Source: Pirellula sp. (GTDB lineage: Bacteria > Planctomycetota > Planctomycetia > Pirellulales > Pirellulaceae). Taken from it: DNA of 33,845 nucleotides. Shown piece after piece: positions 1-8,442 of this stretch; the first letter of the stretch is position 1; every line of letters starts with the position of its first letter. The stretch lies in contig JAJTEK010000074.1 in the NCBI GenBank assembly GCA_021299695.1, positions 1 to 33,845 on the forward strand, given 5' to 3'. Below the pieces are notes generated by a model, which had not been told where the DNA came from, did not search any database, and was given only the letters and a program-made list of their open reading frames with translations. Position numbers and translations under genes: made by a program.

Positions 1-395
1 GGATCTGGGACTCGATCGAAGACCCGATGGACCACCAATTCGGCTGCTTTAGACACCTGAAAAACAACCCTTTGCACCCGAGCTAAAAAATCCCAATCGA
101 GCGATCCGTCCGCAACGCATGCGCCGACGGCCACACCGTCGGCCCCGAGTCTGATCGCTTCTCGAGCCTGTTCGAGCATCCTATCAAGTTCCTCGGGAGT
201 GTAACGGAAATCCCCTTCTCGACATCGTACCAAAACGATCAACGCCTCAGAAATTTCGGCCCGCGTTGACTTGATCAAGTCCATCGAAGGGGTGACTCCT
301 CCGACGCTCAAATTCTCGCTCAGTTCGATTCGCTGGGCTCCAGCGTCGATGGCTTGGCGGACGGCTTCGAGGCGATCGACACAAACTTCCAACAT
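1..395 (-). CDS. cutC: CutC family protein (copper homeostasis), N-terminal part, runs off the window
   Basis: The first 131 codons of a minus-strand gene are present, and its 3' end lies outside the window. The translation starts MLEVCVDRLEAVRQAI and contains the family pattern GA-x-RIEL near residue 20, GGVTPS near 38, the R-x-x-x-GDF-x-Y loop near 65 and V-x-HRVFD near 125. These match the TIM-barrel of CutC (E. coli has TPS, RPRGGDFCY and FHRAFD at the same places). CutC was linked genetically to copper tolerance, but its biochemical activity is not settled. The ATG at 395 follows the stop of the upstream CRTAC1-like gene by 13 bp, so the two are probably co-transcribed with the cytochrome gene before them. 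The family call is firm; the copper role is only family knowledge. Confidence 0.88.
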   Translation of the reverse strand, partial: MLEVCVDRLEAVRQAIDAGAQRIELSENLSVGGVTPSMDLIKSTRAEISEALIVLVRCREGDFRYTPEELDRMLEQAREAIRLGADGVAVGACVADGSLDWDFLARVQRVVFQVSKAAELVVHRVFDRVPD

Positions 396-408
396 ACCCG
401 GAGTCCCT

Positions 409-2307
409 CTAAGTCCCTTGTTCGACGAGCATTTCCTGATCGAGCTTTTCGATCAGTACCTTTTGCTCGGAACCGTCGGGCCATCGGATCTTCATCTCTT
501 TGGGTTCGCGATTCCCGAGCCCGAACGTCGCTGTCAGTTCCGTCTGGGATAGATAGCTGCGGGTAGTTGAGATGGTCCTCTGCATTTTCTCATCGCTGCC
601 GAACTCTAGTTGGATCGTAGCTCCTAACGCATCTGTTTTGGATTTGTCTTTGAGCCTGACCCTTAACCAATGGTTGCCTAGTTTCTGGTCGTTACGCAAC
701 AAGCGAGCCTTGCCCCCATTGGCGACCAAGAGCACATCCAAATCTCCGTCTCCATCGATATCAGCAACTGTGGCGCTTCGTCCTACCATGGGTTTCTGGA
801 AATCTGAACCGGTCTTCTCTGTATTCAACGCGACAAACTGAGTCGGTTGCTTCTTGCCTGCGTTCCAGAACAATTGGCTCGGTTGCTCGTACTGCTGGGT
901 TGGGAAGACCTTTTGAATCTCGGGTTCCAAATGGCCGTTGGAGCATAGGATATCGAGCCTGCCATCGAGATCCATATCGGCAAACAGAGTACCGAAGGTC
1001 AATCGAATCCGCGTCTGAGGGCCAAACCCGGTTGTCGGAGCCACATCGGTGAAGCTGGCTTTAAGACCGTCGCTGAGGTACAAACTCGATTGCTCGTTGG
1101 CGAAGTTTCCAATCACGATCCCACAGCAGTCGTCATTGCGAAAGTTCGCCGCGTCGATTCCCATCGCTCCGGTGGCTTGGCCGTCTCGGGTCAAAGCGAC
1201 CCCCATGGTGACCCCTTGATCCTCAAACGTCCCATCCTTCTTGTTGATGAACAGAAAGTTCTTGACCGTATCGTTCGCTACGCACACATCCATCCAACCA
1301 TCGTGGTTTGCATCGAGCAAGGCGATCCCAAGGGTCTTGGCTTCTGGAACCTGTGTCGCAGGATTGAGCACATGCAATCCTGCCTCTTTGCCAACCTCTT
1401 TAAAAACCCCACCACCTTCGTTGTGATAAAGGTACATGTGGACGCCGTCGAAGTTGGTCGGTTGGCCATAGGATCGCTCCAAACCGACGAGGGTTGAGGC
1501 GAGTGACAAATCGATTTCGCGACTCCATGCAACGTAGTTGCCGACGATCAAATCGAGCTTGCCATCCCGGTCGTAGTCGAACCACATCGCCGGGCAACTC
1601 CACTGGGTTGCGATCCCACCGACCCCTGCCGATTCGGTCACCTCGATGAACTTGCCGTGGTCGTTTCGGAAAAGGTGATTTTTACCGACAGCTGTGATGA
1701 ACACATCGACCCAGCCATCGTTGTCGTAATCTCCGAAGGCAGGTCCCATGCCGTAGAAGGTAACATCGAGTCCGGAAGCTTGGGTCACATCTTTGAAGTT
1801 CCCTTTGCCATCGTTTTGGTACAGACACATCGTCGGAGTCGCTTGGCTCGCGTCCCGTTGGTTCCACGGCCAATCGCATGAGTTGACCAATAGGATGTCT
1901 TGGTCTCCGTCGTTGTCATAATCCAGGAATCCACTTCCCCCCCCCATGGTTTCAGGGAGCAAGCGCTCACCTTTCTTGCCGTCGTAATGGGTAAACTGAA
2001 TACCGGCTTGCTCTGTGATATCGGTAAAGGGGATTGTTGGGATTTCGACGGTCGCGGCCTTGCGTTCTTGGGGCAGAGCCGTCTGCGTTTTCTTCTCGAC
2101 AAACTTTTGCTTTTCGGGTCGGTTGAGGGCATAGATAGCCCAACCGATCAGGGCCACGCTGGCGATTAGCCCGAGGGATCTCCAAAACATCCTGCCGATA
2201 ACCGAATCGTCCTCGGCATCCTGGAGAGAGGTTCGCGAGCGGTTGGGGGTCTGCGAAGCCCTGCGCTGAATGTCCCGTTTTGAGGGCTTCTTATCCGGAG
2301 AGGTCAT
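409..2307 (-). CDS. CRTAC1-like FG-GAP repeat protein with ASPIC/UnbV domain
   Basis: A 632-residue protein. After a basic N-terminal tail it has one membrane-spanning segment (about residues 42-62, SLGLIASVALIGWAIYAL), so most of it is extracytoplasmic and anchored. Calcium-binding FG-GAP/VCBS-type blades follow, with DYDNDGDQD, DYDNDGWVD, DYDRDGKLD, DANHDGWMD, DMDLDGRLD and DIDGDGDLD motifs spread over residues 125-530, which predicts a beta-propeller. The C-terminal 90 residues match the ASPIC/UnbV domain (GNHWLRVRL, then IRWPDGSEQ near the end). This architecture is common in planctomycetes, often next to TPR or multiheme proteins; its biochemical role is unknown. It lies 33 bp after the multiheme cytochrome gene and 13 bp before cutC. 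Whether it binds or scaffolds the cytochrome is inference from position only. Confidence 0.88.
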   Translation of the reverse strand: MTSPDKKPSKRDIQRRASQTPNRSRTSLQDAEDDSVIGRMFWRSLGLIASVALIGWAIYALNRPEKQKFVEKKTQTALPQERKAATVEIPTIPFTDITEQAGIQFTHYDGKKGERLLPETMGGGSGFLDYDNDGDQDILLVNSCDWPWNQRDASQATPTMCLYQNDGKGNFKDVTQASGLDVTFYGMGPAFGDYDNDGWVDVFITAVGKNHLFRNDHGKFIEVTESAGVGGIATQWSCPAMWFDYDRDGKLDLIVGNYVAWSREIDLSLASTLVGLERSYGQPTNFDGVHMYLYHNEGGGVFKEVGKEAGLHVLNPATQVPEAKTLGIALLDANHDGWMDVCVANDTVKNFLFINKKDGTFEDQGVTMGVALTRDGQATGAMGIDAANFRNDDCCGIVIGNFANEQSSLYLSDGLKASFTDVAPTTGFGPQTRIRLTFGTLFADMDLDGRLDILCSNGHLEPEIQKVFPTQQYEQPSQLFWNAGKKQPTQFVALNTEKTGSDFQKPMVGRSATVADIDGDGDLDVLLVANGGKARLLRNDQKLGNHWLRVRLKDKSKTDALGATIQLEFGSDEKMQRTISTTRSYLSQTELTATFGLGNREPKEMKIRWPDGSEQKVLIEKLDQEMLVEQGT

Positions 2308-2340
2308 AGAAAAGCTCAGTATTGGTCTGGGATGAGTTTC

Positions 2341-5295
2341 TTAAGGTTGATCGACAAGCGAGACGGATTGCGAGGGCGCATCGGGTGGCAATCCTGGAGC
2401 ACCGGTCCGTTGCATAGGATAGATCACGATCGCCTCGGCAGCACGATTGGCCGCCGGGTACTTTTGCCTTGCTGGGCGGCGAGCCAGATTGCTGGCGTTG
2501 TCGTCGGGTTTGTATCTCAAGTTCGCTTCGCGATGGAATTGGGCTTTGTCCTCGGCGCCTAACCGTTCGAAGACGGTGACCAAGTTGGCATGAGCCATGA
2601 GGTTTTCGCTATCGATTTCCAGCACGCGTTGGAACTCGCTGCGAGCCAATTCCAAGTACCGAGTTTTCGCATCGGTATCGTCGGAGCTTGCAGCCGCAAG
2701 GGCCAGGTCCAAGTAGGCAGAACCGAGTCCATTTCGAACTACGTAATCGAGTGAGAAATCGAATCGGCGTTGGTTGCGTTCTTCGGTTTGATCGTAAAGC
2801 ACGCTCTTGAAGTTCTCGACCGCGACATCGAACTGCCCTTGCTGTCTGGCGATTTCACCCGAGAGCCAAGCCGAGGTCCAAGCTGGTGGTTTTGGATCCA
2901 TCGAAACGGCGCGGCCTAGGGCTTCGGTCGCTCCATCGAGGTTTCCTTCGGCGAAGAAAACGCGAGCGATGTTCAAAGGACCGTCGTAACGCCCTGCCCT
3001 TTCGACGCTGGCAAAGGCTTCAGCGGCCTGCTTAAGCTGCGCCGTGCCGGTCAACAGCAATCCGATTCCGTAATCGTTCCAACGTTGCCAAGTCGGTTCG
3101 ATCGCTTTTTTGCTCTCTCCTTGGACCTCAACACGTGTGCCGTCGGCAAGAACCACCGGCAGGATCAATTTGTCTTCGGCAATGACGGTTATCGGCAGAG
3201 GATTCAATCCTGTGTTTCGCTCGGCATAATCTCGATCACCCGGTTCGAAGGCTTTGTCCATGAACTCGATGTAACCACGATCGAACTTGCGGTAGTTGAG
3301 TTTTACGGTGATCTCGATCGGTGCGAGGATGTCCTTGGGCACATCGAGCCGATAGTGGACGGTCTGTCCGGCCCCAGGAGGGATCTGGTGATCGTACAGG
3401 GCGATGAAGATATCCTGAGCGTTTCGTCGGGCGATGCGATCGCCGTTTTTGTCGATGACAAAGTTATTGACGAAGTGGGACCATTCGTCGACTTGGCCAT
3501 CCTGAGTTCGACCGCCGCTGATACCGATGACACGGCCAGCCGATTTGGCCTCGATCTCGAGCCACAGCTCGTTCGAATCGACGGTCCCTTGGGTCAGATG
3601 ATGTCCAACCTTGAGGGTACGGATGACCGTTTCGAGCAGATACGCTTGGCCGGCCTCAAGGGCAGGGACTTCCGGTCGCAAAGGAGCGATGAGCTCACCC
3701 TCGAGGGTCCCCCCTTTGCGCACACCGAAGATATCGACGCGGGCGCAGTCTTTGAGGATTGCTTGGGCCTTCTCGATGACCTCGTGATCGCCTCGCCAGA
3801 AAGGCAGTGCGGTGTTTCCGCCAGGGAAGTAGTGGTTATGCACGACGTTCTTGCCGGTTTCGGGATGCGGCTTGGAGGCCAAGTCGTTGGACTCTCGGTA
3901 GGGCATGTGACAGCCGTTGCAATCGGTCTGGGCTTTTTCTGGGTAATAGAAACTCCGAGCCCCATGGCCGGCAACACCGCTGAGCAGGAAAGAATCGTAG
4001 TGGTTTTGACCTCGGACCCAATCTTTGTATTTGGTCAGATTGCCTGGCAAGTGGACCTTGTGACAAGTGCTGCAGAACTCTGCGGATTTGAGGGCTGGTT
4101 TGAGCATTTCGCTCTTGTGGAACGCAGGCTTGGCCTTGACCATCAGCATGTTGATTTGCTGGAGCAGGAAATTTTCGCTGTAGGCAAACGGGTAGTGCTG
4201 TGGTTCTTCGATGATGTAATCGGCATTGCCTCGCGTCGATTCGACTTCGGTAATCGCATGGCAGACCGAGCAGGTGATCCCAGCTTGACTCGTAGGGTCG
4301 TTGACATCGTCATAGTGCGGGTTGTCAAAAGCTCCGGAGAAAAAGGGGACCGGGTCGTGGCAACCGGCGCAAAAGCGTGCCGCATGGACGTTTCCATCGC
4401 GTTCGAGGGAAACTTTGCGCGTCTCGCGAACGGCGTAGAGGTAGGCAGGATTGTTGAACGAGCTGAAGTGGTGGGCGCTGTGAAACCAATCGTCGTAGAC
4501 GTCCTGATGGCACTTCTTGCAGTAATCGTCGTTCATCAGCACCCGCTTGGGTATGAAGTTTCCATCCCGGGTGCTAGCCAGCGAGTTTTCGAAGTACTTT
4601 TGCCCGTCGGTCGGTGCCTTCTTATTCCATTTGCGGGGGTCCTGGGTCTGAACGATGAGCATCGCACCGACGGCCAGGGCCGTTGCGATACCGACGCGTT
4701 GGGCGATGACCCAACGGATGCGGGTACCGACGAGCCGGTGGAGCCAATAAAGCCACATTGCGCCGAGCGGAGCGAGGATGTGGGCCCAGTAGACGACGCG
4801 TTTACTCGTCGGGCCACGCATGAATTCAAATGTCCCGAACTTGATCAACAGCACGCCGCTGACGAGGACCACAATCCCTGCAGCCAGCAGTGCATAACCG
4901 ATCCGAACCGCACGGCGATTGCGTCGCTTGTGAGACGCTTTCCAATGGAAGAATCCGAAGGCCAGGAACGGGACGATCAAGACCAGTCCGAGCACCAGAT
5001 GGAGCAGGAACATGTAATGGTAGAACAGATCTTGAAACGTCCGCTGAAAGTACCACTCCGAGAAGGTCACTCCGGAGAGGTACATCCCGTTGGCCAGAAG
5101 GATCGAGAACAGAGCCAAGACGGCCAGGAGAAGTTTCCGGGTCCTCGGAGTGACGGTCAAGTTCGGCCTGTTGCCAGTCGGCCTCTTACCAGTCGACTCT
5201 GGCAAATGCGACCGATCCTCGGGGCGTGGTGAAGCCCCGGATGATGGCCCGGATGACGATTCAGATGACGATTCGGATAATGGATCGGTGGACAT
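2341..5295 (-). CDS. Membrane-anchored pentaheme cytochrome c (c554-like) with C-terminal TPR region
   Basis: A 984-residue protein in three parts. After a Ser/Pro-rich tail, residues 53-217 hold about five hydrophobic helices with histidines inside or at their ends (H93, H99, H117, H172, H186; the last two are 14 apart). Residues 259-463 hold five CxxCH heme c motifs: CKKCH 259, CAGCH 309, CSVCH 342, CSTCH 408 and CNGCH 459, with extra histidines (H272, H275, H276, H329) that could be distal ligands, as in cytochrome c554-type proteins. A beta-rich stretch follows, then TPR-like helical pairs from about 725 to 935. It is first in a tight series with the CRTAC1-like gene and cutC. The likely role is electron transfer at the membrane; the donor, the acceptor and any b-type heme in the membrane part cannot be read from the sequence. 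Confidence 0.87.
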   Translation of the reverse strand: MSTDPLSESSSESSSGPSSGASPRPEDRSHLPESTGKRPTGNRPNLTVTPRTRKLLLAVLALFSILLANGMYLSGVTFSEWYFQRTFQDLFYHYMFLLHLVLGLVLIVPFLAFGFFHWKASHKRRNRRAVRIGYALLAAGIVVLVSGVLLIKFGTFEFMRGPTSKRVVYWAHILAPLGAMWLYWLHRLVGTRIRWVIAQRVGIATALAVGAMLIVQTQDPRKWNKKAPTDGQKYFENSLASTRDGNFIPKRVLMNDDYCKKCHQDVYDDWFHSAHHFSSFNNPAYLYAVRETRKVSLERDGNVHAARFCAGCHDPVPFFSGAFDNPHYDDVNDPTSQAGITCSVCHAITEVESTRGNADYIIEEPQHYPFAYSENFLLQQINMLMVKAKPAFHKSEMLKPALKSAEFCSTCHKVHLPGNLTKYKDWVRGQNHYDSFLLSGVAGHGARSFYYPEKAQTDCNGCHMPYRESNDLASKPHPETGKNVVHNHYFPGGNTALPFWRGDHEVIEKAQAILKDCARVDIFGVRKGGTLEGELIAPLRPEVPALEAGQAYLLETVIRTLKVGHHLTQGTVDSNELWLEIEAKSAGRVIGISGGRTQDGQVDEWSHFVNNFVIDKNGDRIARRNAQDIFIALYDHQIPPGAGQTVHYRLDVPKDILAPIEITVKLNYRKFDRGYIEFMDKAFEPGDRDYAERNTGLNPLPITVIAEDKLILPVVLADGTRVEVQGESKKAIEPTWQRWNDYGIGLLLTGTAQLKQAAEAFASVERAGRYDGPLNIARVFFAEGNLDGATEALGRAVSMDPKPPAWTSAWLSGEIARQQGQFDVAVENFKSVLYDQTEERNQRRFDFSLDYVVRNGLGSAYLDLALAAASSDDTDAKTRYLELARSEFQRVLEIDSENLMAHANLVTVFERLGAEDKAQFHREANLRYKPDDNASNLARRPARQKYPAANRAAEAIVIYPMQRTGAPGLPPDAPSQSVSLVDQP

Positions 5296-5439
5296 CGGAG
5301 ATGCCTAGGGTTTATAGCAGGAGGAGAATTTGGGAAGCTCAGGAACATCGAACCGGCTCGGGGGGACGGGTCGTGTCGGAGCACATCGAACTGCAGCGGC
5401 GCAGCATCGGGCACACGGGTGCAGAGATTCGTGCGCTAT

Positions 5440-5898
5440 TTAGAGAGTCGCTCTGGGAGGTGGCTCTTGGACATCGAGCCCACCTCGAGGCGCATACTGC
5501 GAGAAGCTCGGAGCAAGCCTGGCTTGGCTCGGATCCTGAGGATCCCATTGCAACCAGGATATGTCTGCTTGGGCAGGAACGATTCTCGAGCCACCGAGGG
5601 GCAGGATCGTCGGTTCCATCGTCGATTTGGTTCGGCAGCTAGGACCATGGCATGGTTGGATCGGCCGTTCGAGCGTGAAGCTCAGCGTTCCGTGTTCATA
5701 GCGAACGTAGAGAGCCAGGGTCAATTGACCAGCCACGGGAGCCTTGGAGTCCGCCCAGCGGGTTGGCTCAACGTCCGAGCCTGAGCAGCCGGCTTGGACA
5801 TTCCCGATCGACCCCAGGCATAGGATCAGCACGAGCAGGGGCCAAAGCCATCTGCTTGGTGTTTTTCGATCTGCGGCTGGGGGGACCGAGGGGCACAT
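5440..5898 (-). CDS. Small exported hypothetical protein
   Basis: A 152-residue protein of unknown function. From ATG 5898 the translation has a short basic start and a hydrophobic stretch (residues 19-35, WPLLVLILCLGSIGNVQA) ending in a signal-peptidase-like VQA, so it is probably exported. The mature part includes ERPIQPCHGPSCR, a Cys-rich motif of the style seen in small planctomycete exported proteins. The frame stays open upstream to 6090, but that part contains a 19-bp tandem repeat whose length is not a multiple of three, has no signal-like features and looks non-coding, so 5898 is preferred. The gene lies 145 bp upstream of the cytochrome gene and about 200 bp after the membrane-protein gene. 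I recognise no domain. Confidence 0.6.
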   Translation of the reverse strand: MCPSVPPAADRKTPSRWLWPLLVLILCLGSIGNVQAGCSGSDVEPTRWADSKAPVAGQLTLALYVRYEHGTLSFTLERPIQPCHGPSCRTKSTMEPTILPLGGSRIVPAQADISWLQWDPQDPSQARLAPSFSQYAPRGGLDVQEPPPRATL

Positions 5899-5911
5899 TG
5901 TTTCGGTGTTT

Positions 5912-5949
5912 GCCGGTGATTGACCTGTTTGCCGGTGATTGACCTGTTT
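5912..5949. repeat. 19-bp perfect tandem duplication in a 5' leader
   Basis: The unit GCCGGTGATTGACCTGTTT occurs twice head to tail (5912-5930 and 5931-5949), followed by a partial third start (GCCGG). It sits 14 bp upstream of the preferred start codon at 5898 of the minus-strand gene, so it would lie in that gene's leader. The unit length is not a multiple of three. Confidence 0.9.
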
Positions 5950-6100
5950 GCCGGGTGGGTCGGCATCGCGAAGGAGTTCTTGGGGGTGATCGATTTCATT
6001 TTCGGGCGCACGTTCGGGAAATCCAAGGTAAACCGCTAGGATTTGTGCCAAATTAACCGTAATGATTCTCCCGCGTCGGGAAATCCGCAAGAAATGGTGC

Positions 6101-7405
6101 TTAGGAGGAGCCCTCAGGGGCTGGATCCTGGGTTTTCGGGGTGAGTTCTGGGCTTTTAGGGACCTGGTCGGGGCTCTCGGGTAGCTTTGGTAGGGGCTTT
6201 GCAGGAAGGGTCGAGTCCATATCGATCAGGTCGAATTCGGCTCGGTCGACGTCTTTGCGAAGCACGAGGTAGATCGCCGTCGATGCGGTCCAAAAGAAGC
6301 TGAAACCAAAGGCGGTCGTCAGCAGCGGCACGATAGCTCCAAAGCACCCATCGAGCCACGAATCCATCCCGCCCAGGGTGCCCGTCGAGCCCATCGCGAA
6401 GGCTTGAGCGATGGTGTTGTAGCCGGTGTTCAGAACGATCGAAACGATCGAGCCGCCAAAGTGTCCGATCCACTCGGCGACCAGTACAGCCAGGAACAGC
6501 GTGGCTGGTCGTTGGAACACGTAAGCCGAGGCTCGCGACATTCCGTCAAATGCGTCGGCTTGTTTCTCCGTGACGATTGAAACCGTCGCGAGTGAAAAAC
6601 CGAACAGGGCGATGCCTGCGATCCAGCCGACCCCGAGTGCCATCAGGGATACTGGTAGCATCAGTCCTAGGGCCAGAGGTTGGCCCAGGACCGGAATGTT
6701 CGAGATCCATCCCAAAACGAGAGGTACAAGACAAAACAGCAGGACCAGAGCCAGCGGCATGGCGACCGACCAGACGATCGATTGCCAGCGTGCGGCGACC
6801 CATCGCAGGGTGTTGAACCAAGGCGAGGTGACATGCATACCGAGTTCTTGGACGCTGCGTCGAGCTAGGCACCCGCCGACGAAAGCCCACAGGGCGAGGA
6901 TCCCAAGGGTATTGAGGAGGAAGTAAGCCGACTTGCGGAACGTCGGGGTATCCATGGCATGGAAAGGATACGAGACGTAGCGCCGCCATACATGGATAAA
7001 CGAATCGGGAGCAGGATGAAACCACACGATCGGCTGCCGACTTACCGTGGCGGTTTTCCCGGTGGGATTTAAAGTGGGATCCTCGGGACGGGAACCCTCG
7101 GCACTGAAGGCTTCAAGCCAATGGTTTGGATTAAGGGTCCAGGGCTTCATGGCTTCGGTGCGCGATTCGGGCGTTAACCACCAGGAGGAGGCTTGGTTGG
7201 TTTCGGGTGCAAAGAGCCAACCGGAGAATCCGATCAAGGCCTGGGTGGCCAAAAGCGCCAGGGCGCAGAGTCCCAGGTGCGAGGCGCGCCAGGAGATGGC
7301 CAGCGAGTGGGAGATCAGTCTCCACCAAGGTGTTGAGCGGTACCAATCGATCGATACCTTGGGGACCACAGCGATCTTCGACGATGAATCATTCATGGGA
7401 GTCAA
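6101..7405 (-). CDS. Conserved polytopic membrane protein, function unknown
   Basis: A 434-residue integral membrane protein. Hydrophobic segments appear near residues 42-64, 162-182, 208-235 (two in series with a short loop), 245-275, 300-330 and 365-385, with an extracytoplasmic loop from about 70 to 155 and a Pro-rich cytoplasmic tail (PKLPESPDQVPKSPELTPK). The segment EKQADAFDGMSRASAYVFQRP before a late helix is a pattern I associate with conserved planctomycete membrane proteins of no known function. It starts 24 bp after yacG and is probably in the same transcript. ATG 7396 is an alternative start. It has no ATPase, protease or transporter motif that I can name. Confidence 0.72.
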   Translation of the reverse strand: MTPMNDSSSKIAVVPKVSIDWYRSTPWWRLISHSLAISWRASHLGLCALALLATQALIGFSGWLFAPETNQASSWWLTPESRTEAMKPWTLNPNHWLEAFSAEGSRPEDPTLNPTGKTATVSRQPIVWFHPAPDSFIHVWRRYVSYPFHAMDTPTFRKSAYFLLNTLGILALWAFVGGCLARRSVQELGMHVTSPWFNTLRWVAARWQSIVWSVAMPLALVLLFCLVPLVLGWISNIPVLGQPLALGLMLPVSLMALGVGWIAGIALFGFSLATVSIVTEKQADAFDGMSRASAYVFQRPATLFLAVLVAEWIGHFGGSIVSIVLNTGYNTIAQAFAMGSTGTLGGMDSWLDGCFGAIVPLLTTAFGFSFFWTASTAIYLVLRKDVDRAEFDLIDMDSTLPAKPLPKLPESPDQVPKSPELTPKTQDPAPEGSS

Positions 7406-7429
7406 CGGATTGCGTTCAGGGGTTGCCGA

Positions 7430-7651
7430 TCAGTCGAATCGCCACTCTTTGGGTGAGCTCGGCGGCTGAGGTTCGTCTTCTTGTTCGGGATCATCGCAGG
7501 TATGAGCCGGCAAACCGATCTCCTCGGTGAACCATTGGTTCAGGTCGACCATTTTGCAGCGCATCGAGCAAAAGGGCATCGTCGGTGCCTGGATATCGGC
7601 TGGGAAGTGTTTCCGGCAGGTCGGACATTGGATTTCGGGTAGTGAAGCCAT
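7430..7651 (-). CDS. yacG: DNA gyrase inhibitor YacG-type zinc protein
   Basis: A 73-residue protein. It has CPTC at residues 9-12 and CSMRC at 28-32, the four-cysteine zinc site of the YacG family, followed by the family signature K-x-VDLNQWFTEE and an acidic Pro-rich tail. In E. coli YacG binds GyrB and inhibits gyrase. The start at ATG 7651 gives the usual family length; the frame continues upstream to 7954, but those extra residues are not part of the family and that sequence looks intergenic. The neighbouring membrane protein follows after 24 bp. In proteobacteria yacG lies beside coaE; that is not the case here. Confidence 0.87.
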   Translation of the reverse strand: MASLPEIQCPTCRKHFPADIQAPTMPFCSMRCKMVDLNQWFTEEIGLPAHTCDDPEQEDEPQPPSSPKEWRFD

Positions 7652-7945
7652 AGATGCATGGGTACAGCGTAAGATGGGGATTTGTCTGAATGGCGTGGAG
7701 CAATGGTGGTTTTTTGGGCGTAGTTCCAACCTCGGCGCAGGTGGATTTGAATCTATTCGATCTGGCCAACTCACGCAACGTTCGGTCATGCATCGGCTGG
7801 CCGAATGCAGCTTTTTTCTCGCGTTGCCAGGAGCGATCCAAGAGGGGTTGTATAGCCAAGCGTAAGGGGGAGCGGGCGTTGCCGCGCAACGCACCATCGA
7901 GCACGGAGAATCGCTTGGCCGGAATCCGATTTTTCGAAAATCTGC
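7652..7945. other. Intergenic region between divergent yacG and the GntR operon
   Basis: About 290 bp without a convincing gene. Open frames on both strands are short and have no recognisable family signature. The only signals I see are at its right edge, where the promoter and operator of the plus-strand GntR operon begin. It must also contain the promoter for the minus-strand yacG series, which I could not place. Confidence 0.6.
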
Positions 7946-7974
7946 TTGACACATCTTTCGAGGGCTCCTACTGT
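7946..7974 (+). promoter_or_regulatory. Likely sigma70-type promoter of the GntR-ABC operon
   Basis: A perfect -35 hexamer TTGACA (7946-7951) is followed after 17 bp by TACTGT (7969-7974), a weak -10. The spacing is ideal, and the site lies about 40 bp upstream of the GntR start codon. An alternative -10, TATTAT at 7974-7979, would need a 22-bp spacer and is less likely. Confidence 0.55.
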
Positions 7975-7994
7975 ATTATCTGTTGCAGTACAGT
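7970..7994. promoter_or_regulatory. Dyad operator, probably for the YtrA-type GntR repressor
   Basis: Inverted repeat with arms ACTGTA (7970-7975) and TACAGT (7989-7994), 13 bp apart, with further partial symmetry outside the arms. It overlaps the predicted -10 and the likely transcription start, so a bound protein would block transcription. The first gene downstream encodes a GntR regulator, and autoregulation from such dyads is usual in the YtrA subfamily. The assignment to this regulator is inference. Confidence 0.6.
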
Positions 7995-8012
7995 TAATCT
8001 AGCGAGGTTGAA

Positions 8013-8411
8013 ATGCGAATCCGAATTGTCGCTGGTAGCAGTGCTCCGATCTACAAACAGATTGTCGATGCGATCCGTCGTACGATCGCCACCGGTGAGT
8101 TGGCCGTTGGAGAAACGCTTCCTAGCGTCAGGCAGCTTGCCAAAGAACTGGTGATCAATCCCAACACGGTCGCGAAAGCTTATGCGGAGTTGGTTCAATC
8201 CGGACTGGTGGAGACACAAGCTGGACGGGGTTTTTTCGTTACCAGACGCAGGTGTGTGTATTCCAAAACCGAACGGATGCGACGGCTAGATGAGTCGATT
8301 CAAAGTTTGATTGGGCAAGCGATTGCGATGGATTTTACGCCCGACGAAGCTCTTGACCGAGTTCGCGAACTCTTTGAAAAAGCGCTTCGCAATCCATCGC
8401 ATTCGAACTGA
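8013..8411 (+). CDS. GntR-family transcriptional regulator, YtrA subfamily
   Basis: A 132-residue protein. The N-terminal winged helix-turn-helix covers about residues 10-78 and shows the GntR pattern: PIYKQIVDAIRRTIATGEL, then G-x-x-LPSVRQLAKEL, NPNTVAKAYAELVQSGLVET and GRGFFV. The C-terminal part is only about 50 residues of helix (ERMRRLDESIQSLIGQA to the end), the short effector or dimer region typical of YtrA-type regulators rather than of the FadR or HutC types. It is the first gene of an operon with an ABC ATPase and a permease, the standard YtrA arrangement, where the regulator represses its own operon until cell-envelope stress or a ligand releases it. The inducer is unknown here. 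Confidence 0.9.
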   Translation: MRIRIVAGSSAPIYKQIVDAIRRTIATGELAVGETLPSVRQLAKELVINPNTVAKAYAELVQSGLVETQAGRGFFVTRRRCVYSKTERMRRLDESIQSLIGQAIAMDFTPDEALDRVRELFEKALRNPSHSN

Positions 8412-8442
8412 TTGGTTTCCGTTTAACATTTTTCCTCTAAGC

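Noticed and set aside
3085-5232. A 715-codon open frame on the plus strand opposite the cytochrome gene
   Set aside because: It is the antisense shadow of a gene with clear heme motifs and TPRs; its translation has no domain and an odd composition. Long antisense frames are common at this GC content.
7652-7954. Upstream extension of the yacG frame
   Set aside because: YacG proteins are about 60-75 residues and start shortly before the first CxxC; the extension has no similarity and overlaps the GntR promoter side.
8311-8442. Extended start of the ABC ATPase inside the gntR gene
   Set aside because: The extra residues overlap gntR by 100 bp and lie before the first conserved strand of the nucleotide-binding domain.
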